Notes: generated by a model not told the origin, from the letters alone. 8,192 nucleotides of DNA from Steroidobacteraceae bacterium (GCA_025927665.1 JAICKZ010000142.1:1-8192); one strand, 5' to 3'. Shown: positions 1 through 5,869, counted from the first letter of the stretch. Translations and numbers: made by a program.

Positions 1-1
1 G

Positions 2-847
2 TGTTCGGTGACTGCATTGATCGCAACGCAACCCTATGTCACCTATGCACGCATTGCCGCTCTATTGCATCCACCGGCATCACCCACAGCGGGTATACAT
101 GCGAGTGCGATCGTCGCAGCCACTGCAAGCATCGACAACACCTCTGAGATAGGTGCGCAAGTTGTCATTGGCGCAAACACTCATATTGGCGAGAACGTGA
201 TTGTGGGTGCAGGATGTGTCATTGGTAACGACATCAGGATTGCTGCGAACACGCGATTAATGCCGAATGTTACGTTGCTTGAAGGTACGGTGATTGGCGC
301 GCGCTGCATCATCAACTCTGGGGCGGTCATTGGATCCGAAGGTTTTGGTTTTGCACCCAGCAATGAAGGTTGGGTTAAAGTGCCGCAGATAGGACGCGTG
401 ATTATTGGCAATGATGTAGAGATTGGTGCAAACACGACTATTGATCGTGGCGCGATTGGTGATACCGTCATTGGTAATGGAGTCAAGCTCGATAATCAAA
501 TCCAGATTGCACACAATGTTCAAATTGGAGATCACACTGCCATTGCTGCATGCACGGGCATTTCAGGCAGCACAACGATTGGTAAACACTGCATGATCGC
601 CGGTCAAGTGGGTATCACAGGTCATTTAAGTATTTGCGATAACGTTGTGATCACCGGTAAAACCATGGTGTCCTCATCCATTCGTACGGCCGGTGTGTAT
701 TCAGGGTCACTACATGCAGATGAGGCGCGCATTTTCAGACGTAATGCGGCGCGTTTTTCCCAACTTGATGAATTGGCCAAGCAGGTTAAACGCCTTGGCA
801 AAGATGAGTTGGACAATGACTCACTTACTGAACAAGAGGACACTTAG
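2..847 (+). CDS. lpxD: UDP-3-O-(3-hydroxyacyl)glucosamine N-acyltransferase LpxD, 5' end missing
   Basis: LpxD adds the N-linked 3-hydroxyacyl chain from acyl-ACP to UDP-3-O-acyl-glucosamine, the third step of lipid A synthesis, in the cytoplasm. The frame is open from the left edge (base 2). A GTG at base 8 is not the true start: the residues after it (QPYVTYARIA) match the E. coli NPYLTYARMA segment near residue 70, so about 70 N-terminal residues lie outside the window. What remains is the left-handed beta-helix of hexapeptide repeats ([IV]G-x4) and the C-terminal helical tail. The catalytic histidine is in IAHNV (codon 512-514, equivalent to E. coli His239). The GFGF and PQIGRVIIG segments are conserved. 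The methionine equivalent to the E. coli acyl-ruler Met290 is kept (ITGKTMV). The stop is followed after 24 bp by fabZ. Identity is secure; only the start is unseen. Confidence 0.97.
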   Translation, partial: CSVTALIATQPYVTYARIAALLHPPASPTAGIHASAIVAATASIDNTSEIGAQVVIGANTHIGENVIVGAGCVIGNDIRIAANTRLMPNVTLLEGTVIGARCIINSGAVIGSEGFGFAPSNEGWVKVPQIGRVIIGNDVEIGANTTIDRGAIGDTVIGNGVKLDNQIQIAHNVQIGDHTAIAACTGISGSTTIGKHCMIAGQVGITGHLSICDNVVITGKTMVSSSIRTAGVYSGSLHADEARIFRRNAARFSQLDELAKQVKRLGKDELDNDSLTEQEDT

Positions 848-862
848 CGAGCTGGTCGCTAA
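844..862 (+). repeat. Small inverted repeat over the lpxD stop codon
   Basis: Perfect 7-bp arms TTAGCGA and TCGCTAA enclose the 5-nt loop GCTGG. The left arm contains the lpxD TAG. The hairpin ends 9 nt before the fabZ ATG. An AT-rich stretch follows, but there is no T-run on the + strand, so it is not a terminator. A role in lpxD-fabZ translation or mRNA stability is only a guess. Confidence 0.45.
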
Positions 863-871
863 ATAAATAAA

Positions 872-1345
872 ATGACTGAAATCACCGTGAATGAACCACC
901 CATCAAAGTGGATATTCTGGAAGTAATGCGCCGTTTACCACATCGCTATCCATTTTTGTTGGTGGATCGTGTGCTTGAGTGTCATTCCGGAAAGTCGATT
1001 GTTGCGCTCAAGAATCTCACCATCAATGAAGAGTTTTTTCAAGGACATTTCCCCGGTAATCCGGTCATGCCTGGTGTATTGATGCTAGAAGCATTGGCGC
1101 AAGCAGCGGGTTTGTTGGCATTCATCACCGAGAATGTTTATCCCGATCAGGTCGCCCAGTTTTATTTTGCTGGACTTGATGAAGTGCGATTTCGCAAACC
1201 GGTTGTGCCAGGCGATCAATTAATATTGAAGGCGAAGGTGGAAAGAGTGATGCGTGGTATCTGGAAGTACGACACGATGGCTGAAGTGGATGGTCAAGAA
1301 GTGACATCGGCAAAAATGTTAATTGCCGTCGGCAAAAAAAAGTAA
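872..1345 (+). CDS. fabZ: 3-hydroxyacyl-[acyl-carrier-protein] dehydratase FabZ
   Basis: FabZ removes water from 3-hydroxyacyl-ACP to give trans-2-enoyl-ACP in type II fatty acid synthesis. It competes with LpxA and LpxD for the same 3-hydroxyacyl-ACP, which explains its place between their genes. The 157-residue product is close to the usual length (about 150). It opens with the family pattern LPHRYPFLLVDRV (residues 22-34) and has the hot-dog central helix motif HFPGNPVMPGVLMLEALAQ, with catalytic His59 and Glu73. The substrate-tunnel strands follow (FAGLDEVRFRKPVVPGDQL). ATG 872 fits the family N-terminus. No Shine-Dalgarno is visible, only AAATAAATAA, so translation may be coupled to lpxD. 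The 3' end carries an A8 run encoding the terminal lysines. Confidence 0.97.
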   Translation: MTEITVNEPPIKVDILEVMRRLPHRYPFLLVDRVLECHSGKSIVALKNLTINEEFFQGHFPGNPVMPGVLMLEALAQAAGLLAFITENVYPDQVAQFYFAGLDEVRFRKPVVPGDQLILKAKVERVMRGIWKYDTMAEVDGQEVTSAKMLIAVGKKK

Positions 1346-1377
1346 CTGTGTTTTAGTAAAGGTGTTTGACGTCAATC

Positions 1378-2151
1378 ATGTTTATTCATCCAACTGCAAT
1401 CGTTGCTGCTGATGCTAAACTGGCTGATGATGTCAGTGTTGGCGCGTATACGGTTATCGGCGCACACGTAGAGATCGGTGCGGGCACAATCATTGGACCT
1501 CATGTGGTAATCAATGGACCAACACGCATTGGTAGCAATAACCATATTTATCAGTTTGCATCCATCGGTGATGCACCGCAGGATAAAAAGTACAATGGCG
1601 AGCCGACTGAACTTGTAATCGGTGATCGCAATGTGATTCGCGAGTGCTGCACCATTAATCGTGGCACCGTAACCGGCCATGGTATTACGCGAATTGGCAA
1701 CGACAATTTGTTCATGGCCTACAGTCACGTTGCTCATGACTGCATCGTTGGCAATAAATGTATTCTGGCCAACAATGCTGGATTGGCTGGCCACGTGGAA
1801 TTGGACGATTGGGTGATTCTATCGGCATATGCAGGCATACATCAGTTTTGCAAAGTGGGCGCACATGCCTTTCTGGGTAACAATGCTGCTGCTACTCGCG
1901 ATGTTCCTCCGTATGTGATGGCCGTGGGCTCACCTGCTGAACCACACAGCGTCAATTCAGAAGGTTTAAAACGTCGCGGTTTTACGCCAGAACAAATTCG
2001 TAATATTCGCACTGCATACAAAGTGCTGTATCGCTCGCAATTAAAATTGGAAGAAGCGATTGCACAATTGACCGAACTTGCGAAGACACAGCCTGAACTG
2101 CAATTATTTGTAGACTTCATGCCGCGCAGTCAACGCAGTCTCATTAGATAA
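1378..2151 (+). CDS. lpxA: UDP-N-acetylglucosamine O-acyltransferase LpxA
   Basis: LpxA catalyses the first step of lipid A synthesis, moving a 3-hydroxyacyl chain from ACP to the 3-OH of UDP-GlcNAc in the cytoplasm; the active enzyme is a trimer. From ATG 1378 the product has 257 residues (E. coli 262). It begins MFIHPTAIV, followed by hexapeptide repeats of a left-handed beta-helix. SHVAHDC carries His117 and the catalytic base His120 (E. coli His122 and His125). IHQF (154-157) matches the E. coli His160/Gln161 region. The C-terminal helical domain holds EGLKRRGF and ends RSLIR. An in-frame TTG at 1366 would add four residues; I prefer the ATG by homology, although AAAGG at 1358-1362 lies 15 nt away, longer than ideal. 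The residue matching the E. coli acyl ruler Gly173 is Asn168. The gap to lpxB is 4 bp. Confidence 0.97.
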   Translation: MFIHPTAIVAADAKLADDVSVGAYTVIGAHVEIGAGTIIGPHVVINGPTRIGSNNHIYQFASIGDAPQDKKYNGEPTELVIGDRNVIRECCTINRGTVTGHGITRIGNDNLFMAYSHVAHDCIVGNKCILANNAGLAGHVELDDWVILSAYAGIHQFCKVGAHAFLGNNAAATRDVPPYVMAVGSPAEPHSVNSEGLKRRGFTPEQIRNIRTAYKVLYRSQLKLEEAIAQLTELAKTQPELQLFVDFMPRSQRSLIR

Positions 2152-2155
2152 CTTC

Positions 2156-3385
2156 ATGGGCACTGCGGATTTAGATTTGCGTGATATCAAGGCAGCGGCA
2201 TCGCAAATCGATGCCGGTGATTTTTTTGATGTCAAACCTTATCCACGTATCGCCATTGTCGCTGGCGAAACATCTGGTGACAATCTTGGCGCCGCATTAA
2301 TTCGATCATTGCGAGAGATTTTTCCGAACGCGGAATTTGTCGGCATTGCGGGTCCTAAAATGCGTGCGGCCGGATGTGAAGCGTGGCATCGGGCTGAATC
2401 ACTTGCAGTGATGGGGTTGGTGGAAGTGATTCCGCACCTGCGCCGTCTAATGTACATTCGCAAAAGCTTGATTGCGAAGATTCTCGCCGATCCACCTGAT
2501 GTATATGTCGGCGTGGATTACAAGGAATTCAATTTAAGTGTTGCGCGCACACTCAAGCGGTCAGGCATTCGTACAGTGCAATACGTGAGTCCACAGGTAT
2601 GGGCATGGCGACAAGGTAGAGCGAAAAAAATTTCCAGTGCAGTTGATTTAATGCTGTGCCTGTTACCATTTGAAAAAAAATTTTATGATGGATATAAAGT
2701 CAAGGCCGCCTTTGTGGGTCATCCGCTTGCCGATGAAATGCCTGAGCAAGTCAATAGTGCAGTGGCAAGACATATGCTCGACCTCAATGCGGAAACATCT
2801 TGTATTGCCGTATTGCCAGGCAGTCGCGATGCCGAAGTGCTACGACTTGCGCCTGATTTTGCACGCACTATTGCTTGGCTGCTTGAACGCAAACCCGAAT
2901 TGCAATTTGTGGCGCCCATGGTCAATGCACAGGTGCGAGACGTTTTTTTGCGTGCCTTACAAGATGCCAAGGTGGTTGAAAAAGTAAAACTGTTGGATGG
3001 TCAATCGCAACGCGCCTTGGCTGCGTGCGATGCAGCGCTCATCGTTTCGGGTACCGCAACATTGGAAGCGACGTTAACCAAGCGCCCGATGGTCGTGGCT
3101 TATCGTGCTAGCTGGCTTACTACTTTTGTAGTGAAACTCTTTGGATTACTCAAAACTGATTTCATTTCGCAGCCCAACCTACTCAGTGGTAAACGATTGG
3201 TGCCCGAATTTGTAAGTGGACAAGTGCGTGCGGAAATATTGGGACCCGCGATGCTTGAACAATTGTCACGACCGGATCGCGCAGAATTGGAACAACAATT
3301 TGCGGCGATTCATTTGCAGCTGCGACAAAACGCGAGTGTAAAAGCTGCACAAGCGATTGCCGAGTTGATCAACTCACCAAAATGA
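2156..3385 (+). CDS. lpxB: Lipid-A-disaccharide synthase LpxB
   Basis: LpxB is a GT19 glycosyltransferase that condenses UDP-2,3-diacylglucosamine with lipid X to form the beta-1,6 disaccharide of lipid A, acting as a peripheral membrane protein on the cytoplasmic side. The 409-residue product shows the family blocks in order: VAGETSGD (35-42), AGPKMRAAGCEAW (65-77), LAVMGLVEV (83-91), YVSPQVWAWRQGR (143-155), LLPFEKKFYD (169-178), FVGHPLADEMP (187-197), LPGSR (220-224), SGTATLEATL (299-308) and SQPNLLSG (338-345). Asp121 corresponds to E. coli Asp98. Two oddities: the following motif reads DYKEFN instead of the usual DAPDFN, and about 23 extra residues precede the E. coli-like core. The only other in-frame start before the core is TTG 2177. 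No Shine-Dalgarno is evident. The stop overlaps the rnhB start by 4 bp. Confidence 0.97.
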   Translation: MGTADLDLRDIKAAASQIDAGDFFDVKPYPRIAIVAGETSGDNLGAALIRSLREIFPNAEFVGIAGPKMRAAGCEAWHRAESLAVMGLVEVIPHLRRLMYIRKSLIAKILADPPDVYVGVDYKEFNLSVARTLKRSGIRTVQYVSPQVWAWRQGRAKKISSAVDLMLCLLPFEKKFYDGYKVKAAFVGHPLADEMPEQVNSAVARHMLDLNAETSCIAVLPGSRDAEVLRLAPDFARTIAWLLERKPELQFVAPMVNAQVRDVFLRALQDAKVVEKVKLLDGQSQRALAACDAALIVSGTATLEATLTKRPMVVAYRASWLTTFVVKLFGLLKTDFISQPNLLSGKRLVPEFVSGQVRAEILGPAMLEQLSRPDRAELEQQFAAIHLQLRQNASVKAAQAIAELINSPK

Positions 3386-4017
3386 AACATCTAAATAAAG
3401 TTGCGATGCAAACTTCCAATTCAGTTTTGATTGCAGGCGTCGACGAAGCTGGACGTGGACCATTAGCGGGTCCTGTTGTAGCCAGCGCAGTGATTCTTGA
3501 TCCAAATAATCCCATCGATGGATTAGACGATTCCAAAAAATTAACCGCAGCACAACGCGATCACCTCTCACGATTGATACGTAAGCACGCGCTGGCTTGG
3601 TCAGTTGCTCATGCAGAAGTGGAGGAGATAGACGACATTAATATTCTGCAAGCATCATTGCTGGCGATGCAGCGTGCCTTAAGTATGTTGTCACTTATTC
3701 CAGCGCATGTTCAAGTAGATGGCAATAAGTTACCGAAGTTGAGTGCATTGCCCTATGTTTGTACGGGTGAAGCGATTGTTGATGGCGACGCACTGATTCC
3801 CGCCATCAGTGCCGCATCCATTATTGCGAAGACAACACGAGATGCGATGATGTTACAGTTGGATAGATGTCATCCCGGTTACGGCTTTGCAGCTCACAAA
3901 GGTTATTGCACCGCAATGCACTTACGTGCTCTCAATGACCTTGGGCCATGTGCCATTCATCGCAAGACTTTTGCACCAGTGAAGGCACTGTTGATTGACG
4001 TTTTGGTGATTGAATAA
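3382..4017 (+). CDS. rnhB: Ribonuclease HII
   Basis: RNase HII cleaves the RNA strand of RNA-DNA hybrids and starts removal of single ribonucleotides misinserted in DNA. The 211-residue product (E. coli 198) has the metal-binding acidic residues Asp21 and Glu22 in GVDEAGRGPLAGPV, Asp113 in QVDGNKLP and Asp154 in TTRDAMM. The GRG substrate-recognition motif is at 24-26, and GYGFAAHKGY carries the conserved tyrosine region that reads the ribose 2'-OH. The conserved DSKKL segment is at 50-54. ATG 3382 forms an ATGA overlap with the lpxB stop, which implies translational coupling. A second in-frame ATG at 3406 would remove eight non-conserved residues and remains possible. It follows lpxB as in many gammaproteobacteria, but no dnaE follows. 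The gene ends 33 bp from a converging gene, without a visible terminator. Confidence 0.96.
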   Translation: MKHLNKVAMQTSNSVLIAGVDEAGRGPLAGPVVASAVILDPNNPIDGLDDSKKLTAAQRDHLSRLIRKHALAWSVAHAEVEEIDDINILQASLLAMQRALSMLSLIPAHVQVDGNKLPKLSALPYVCTGEAIVDGDALIPAISAASIIAKTTRDAMMLQLDRCHPGYGFAAHKGYCTAMHLRALNDLGPCAIHRKTFAPVKALLIDVLVIE

Positions 4018-4050
4018 ATACTGCGAAGTTTCAGTCCATTTATAAGTTGG

Positions 4051-4518
4051 TTATGGCGTTATTGGTGAATTGTTCCGCATCACTCTGTTCCGTACATGAA
4101 CAGTCTTATGTATCTCAGCAATGATTTCACTGTTGATGTCTTTCACCAACACTGTTCGTTGCCAATCAAGTTTGTCGACCGAATTCAGTTGCGTTTTGAT
4201 CGTCGCTACATCTTCGTCAGTCAACGTGAATTCTGCAGTTAAGTCTGTACGGCCTGGTTTACGAAAGCGGATATTGGCAGCTTTATCCCACACGATATAA
4301 TCGCGACCAAGCAACATCATTAACATCACCATGTAGATAGGATCGACCATGGCATAAATGGAGCCACCAAATTGAGTGCCCACAATATTCTTGGTCCATG
4401 GTCGGCGCTTTAGTCGGACACGTGCATATTTGTAATCTTTAGATATCTTCTCAATCTTGATACCCGCACCCCAATAAGGTGGCCAGAAGTTCCAAAGATA
4501 AAGCAGCATGCGCTTCAT
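4051..4518 (-). CDS. DUF4442 family hot-dog-fold protein (possible thioesterase)
   Basis: The 155-residue protein looks like the DUF4442 family (hot-dog fold, related to YiiD C-terminal domains and PaaI-type thioesterases). The N-terminus (LWNFWPPYWGAGIKIEKI, 8-25) resembles the family opening. The core NIVGTQFGGSIYAMVDP (44-60) fits the central hot-dog helix region, where acyl-CoA thioesterases have an HxxGxxFGG-like pattern; here the histidine position is Asn44. VWDKAANIRFRKPGRTDLTAEF (77-98) matches the following strands. The substrate is unknown, and activity should not be assumed. Two starts compete: ATG 4518 (used here, GAGG 11 nt upstream) and TTG 4524 (the same GAGG 5 nt upstream, two extra residues). 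It lies 36 bp after yhbY on the same strand, probably co-transcribed, and converges on rnhB. Confidence 0.78.
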   Translation of the reverse strand: MKRMLLYLWNFWPPYWGAGIKIEKISKDYKYARVRLKRRPWTKNIVGTQFGGSIYAMVDPIYMVMLMMLLGRDYIVWDKAANIRFRKPGRTDLTAEFTLTDEDVATIKTQLNSVDKLDWQRTVLVKDINSEIIAEIHKTVHVRNRVMRNNSPITP

Positions 4519-4554
4519 AGACAATGCGACCTCAAGCTTCAGTGAAACAAGATG

Positions 4555-4866
4555 TCAGGCATCGGGCAGAATGATTTTTGGCTTGTCCTTGCGTGCACGA
4601 TATAACACGCCCATATTGCCAATACGCTGCACAAATTCACTGGAGGTACCCTTCACCAGTTCTGCAAATAATTGATCACGAGCCTCACGATCTCCAACAC
4701 GCACACTGACTTTGACAAGTTCATGTGCCTGCAATGCATTGTCTAATTCTTTGCAGATGGCTTGCAGTTTTTCCGGAGTCTCACTTTTGCCACCAACCAT
4801 CACGACGGGGTGCAGTGGATGCGCCAAACCGCGCAGATGCTTTTTTTGTCTTTCAGTCAGTGACAT
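4555..4866 (-). CDS. yhbY: YhbY-family ribosome-associated RNA-binding protein (CRM domain)
   Basis: YhbY is a single-domain CRM protein that associates with pre-50S ribosomal particles in E. coli. The 103-residue product (E. coli 97) begins MSLTERQKKHLRGLAHPLHP, closely matching E. coli MNLSTKQKQHLKGLAHPLKP. It continues with the alpha-beta CRM core (ALQAHELVKVSV) and the final strand MGVLYRARKDKP. The open frame continues upstream to 5076, but those extra 70 codons do not resemble the family, so ATG 4866 is the start; no good Shine-Dalgarno precedes it. In the GxxG RNA-binding loop, residues 25-28 read GGKS where E. coli has GSNG, so the second glycine is replaced by serine. The gene is divergent from rlmE, as in E. 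coli, and both products act on the large subunit or its precursor. Confidence 0.93.
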   Translation of the reverse strand: MSLTERQKKHLRGLAHPLHPVVMVGGKSETPEKLQAICKELDNALQAHELVKVSVRVGDREARDQLFAELVKGTSSEFVQRIGNMGVLYRARKDKPKIILPDA

Positions 4867-5001
4867 AAGGATTCGCCGAAATGAGTGGGCGAGTAGTGTA
4901 AGGAATTTGTGTGAATGAAGATAATAGTTTAAGTACGTCTGGCGCAGTTGTGCATAAGTAAGCAATGAAGAAATTATCAAAGCAGGACATGGTTGCAAGT
5001 G

Positions 5002-5018
5002 TGTGGATGTATTCCACA
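5002..5018. repeat. Short palindrome TGTGGA-N5-TCCACA
   Basis: Perfect 6-bp inverted arms are separated by TGTAT, a 17-bp operator-sized palindrome. It lies 4 bp left of the longer inverted repeat at 5023-5052. Arms this short occur by chance, so a protein-binding role is only a possibility. Confidence 0.4.
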
Positions 5019-5022
5019 GGAC

Positions 5023-5052
5023 GATGATTACTATTGACAGCTGGTAATCATC
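5023..5052. repeat. 9-bp inverted repeat GATGATTAC-N12-GTAATCATC
   Basis: GATGATTAC (5023-5031) and GTAATCATC (5044-5052) are exact reverse complements with a 12-bp spacer. Half-site centres are 21 bp apart, about two helical turns, as for a dimeric DNA-binding protein. The spacer contains a perfect TTGACA hexamer (5034-5039). A further direct copy of the right arm occurs at 5092-5101. It may be an operator or an RNA hairpin; the sequence alone does not decide. Confidence 0.6.
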
Positions 5053-5091
5053 TATTCGGGGTGTTGAGTTACCCATCTGAATTGCAACTGT

Positions 5092-5101
5092 GTAATCATC
5101 T
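5092..5101 (+). repeat. Third copy of the GTAATCATCT element
   Basis: GTAATCATCT here is identical to 5044-5053, 48 bp upstream in the same orientation. It overlaps the best rightward -10-like hexamer TGTAAT (5091-5096) and ends 29 nt before the rlmE ATG. Confidence 0.55.
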
Positions 5102-5130
5102 CTACTTCAAATCAGCAAGTTATTTGTTCC

Positions 5131-5757
5131 ATGACCAAACGCACCAAATCCAGCGCTCGATGGCTGGAAGAACATGAAAATGATCCCTACGTAAAAGCGG
5201 CACGAGCCGCAGGGTATCGTTCGCGCGCTGTTTATAAGCTGGAAGAAATTCAGCAGGACGATCGTCTTTTGAAGCCGGGCATGACGGTGGTTGATCTCGG
5301 TGCAGCGCCCGGTGGTTGGAGCCAGTACGCGGCGAAGTTATTGCGAGGTAATGGCCGCATCGTGGCGTTGGATATATTGCCTATGGATGCCATCGTCGGT
5401 GTTGAGTTCATTCAGGGTGATTTTGGCAGCGATGAAGTACTTGCACAGCTTGAAAAACAATTGGGCGAGCAGCGCTGCCACCTTGTAATGTCGGACATTG
5501 CCCCCAATACCGTGGGCATCGCCGATGTTGATCATTTACGTGGTATGCATTTAGTTGAATTAACCTTAGATTTTGCCGAAAAGCATCTCGCCCCTGGTGG
5601 CGATTACCTGGTAAAAGTATTTCAGGGCCGGGATTTCCCTGCTTTCCTGCAGCGTTTACGAGGATTGTTCGAAACTGTCAAAACCCGTAAGCCCAAAGCG
5701 TCGCGATCTCGCAGCGCGGAGCTATATCTGTTGGCGCGTGGGTTTCGGATGGTGTAG
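5131..5757 (+). CDS. rlmE: 23S rRNA (uridine-2'-O)-methyltransferase RlmE (FtsJ/RrmJ)
   Basis: RlmE uses S-adenosylmethionine to methylate the 2'-OH of U2552 (E. coli numbering) in the 23S rRNA A-loop, late in 50S assembly. The 208-residue product is almost the same length as E. coli RlmE (209). The SAM-binding motif VVDLGAAPGGWSQY spans residues 53-66, and ALDILPMD (79-86) holds the cofactor aspartate Asp81. The catalytic K-D-K-E set is complete: Lys36 (YKLEEI), Asp122 (MSDIAPN), Lys162 (LVKVFQG) and Glu197 (SAELYL), each two less than the E. coli number. The basic N-terminus suits rRNA binding. ATG 5131 gives the normal N-terminus, although no strong Shine-Dalgarno is visible. The order rlmE-ftsH-folP matches E. 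coli, where rlmE and ftsH are co-transcribed under heat-shock control; I see no clear sigma-32 promoter here. Confidence 0.97.
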   Translation: MTKRTKSSARWLEEHENDPYVKAARAAGYRSRAVYKLEEIQQDDRLLKPGMTVVDLGAAPGGWSQYAAKLLRGNGRIVALDILPMDAIVGVEFIQGDFGSDEVLAQLEKQLGEQRCHLVMSDIAPNTVGIADVDHLRGMHLVELTLDFAEKHLAPGGDYLVKVFQGRDFPAFLQRLRGLFETVKTRKPKASRSRSAELYLLARGFRMV

Positions 5758-5844
5758 TGTCTCAGCCAGTGTTTTCCGTGATTTGCTCGCTAATATCAGC
5801 CAGACTGAATTCATGATAATGCGACAAATACAGCTTTTTGATCA

Positions 5845-5868
5845 TGCATTGATGATGTCAACAATGCA
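5845..5868 (+). repeat. Inverted repeat next to the ftsH ribosome binding site
   Basis: TGCATTG (5845-5851) and CAATGCA (5862-5868) are perfect 7-bp complements with a 10-nt loop. The stem ends one base before the Shine-Dalgarno AGGAG at 5870-5874. The stem is weak and AT-rich, so it could melt with temperature. A regulatory role is speculative. Confidence 0.4.
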
Positions 5869-5869
5869 C

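Larger units (their letters stand above)
4867..5130. promoter_or_regulatory. Divergent yhbY / rlmE intergenic control region
   Basis: This 264-bp region must hold the promoters for yhbY (leftward) and rlmE (rightward). I find no promoter that matches consensus well on both elements. The best rightward -10 is TGTAAT (5091-5096), with a poor TTACCC (5069-5074) 16 bp upstream. TTGACA at 5034-5039 is a perfect -35 hexamer but lacks a -10 at normal spacing. Leftward, GATAAT (5/6, 4973-4978) and TATTAT (5/6, 4921-4926) are isolated -10-like hexamers. The right half (5002-5101) has two inverted repeats and a third repeat copy, listed separately. I see no additional gene here. Confidence 0.5.

Noticed and set aside
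1333..1345. dnaX-like slippery heptamer A AAA AAG just before the fabZ stop
   Set aside because: A -1 shift would add only four residues (VTVF) before a TAG at 1354-1356. No stimulatory hairpin or upstream Shine-Dalgarno is evident. The A-run is explained by terminal lysine codons.
2670..2987. 105-codon + strand open frame inside lpxB
   Set aside because: It overlaps the well-conserved lpxB frame, has no recognisable motif, and is a shadow frame. The other long antisense or out-of-frame openings in the window were rejected for the same reason.
3362..3375. 14-bp perfect palindrome GAGTTGATCAACTC just before the rnhB start
   Set aside because: It lies inside the lpxB coding sequence, and a palindrome of this length is expected about once by chance in a window of this size.
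5010..5018. DnaA-box-like sequence TATTCCACA
   Set aside because: Only 7 of 9 positions match TTATCCACA, it is a single site, and nothing else suggests an origin. It is part of the palindrome at 5002-5018.
5034..5062. Perfect -35 hexamer TTGACA as an rlmE promoter
   Set aside because: No acceptable -10 lies 16-18 bp downstream (the sequence there is CGGGGT), so I do not call a promoter from it alone.
4867..5076. Open reading frame extending yhbY by 70 codons on the - strand
   Set aside because: The extra residues do not resemble the YhbY family, while ATG 4866 gives the normal N-terminus. The region is better explained as the divergent control region.
5762..5803. Direct repeat TCAGCCAG (5762-5769 and 5796-5803) in the rlmE-ftsH gap
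   Set aside because: It is only 8 bp with no dyad symmetry or promoter overlap, and is easily explained by chance.
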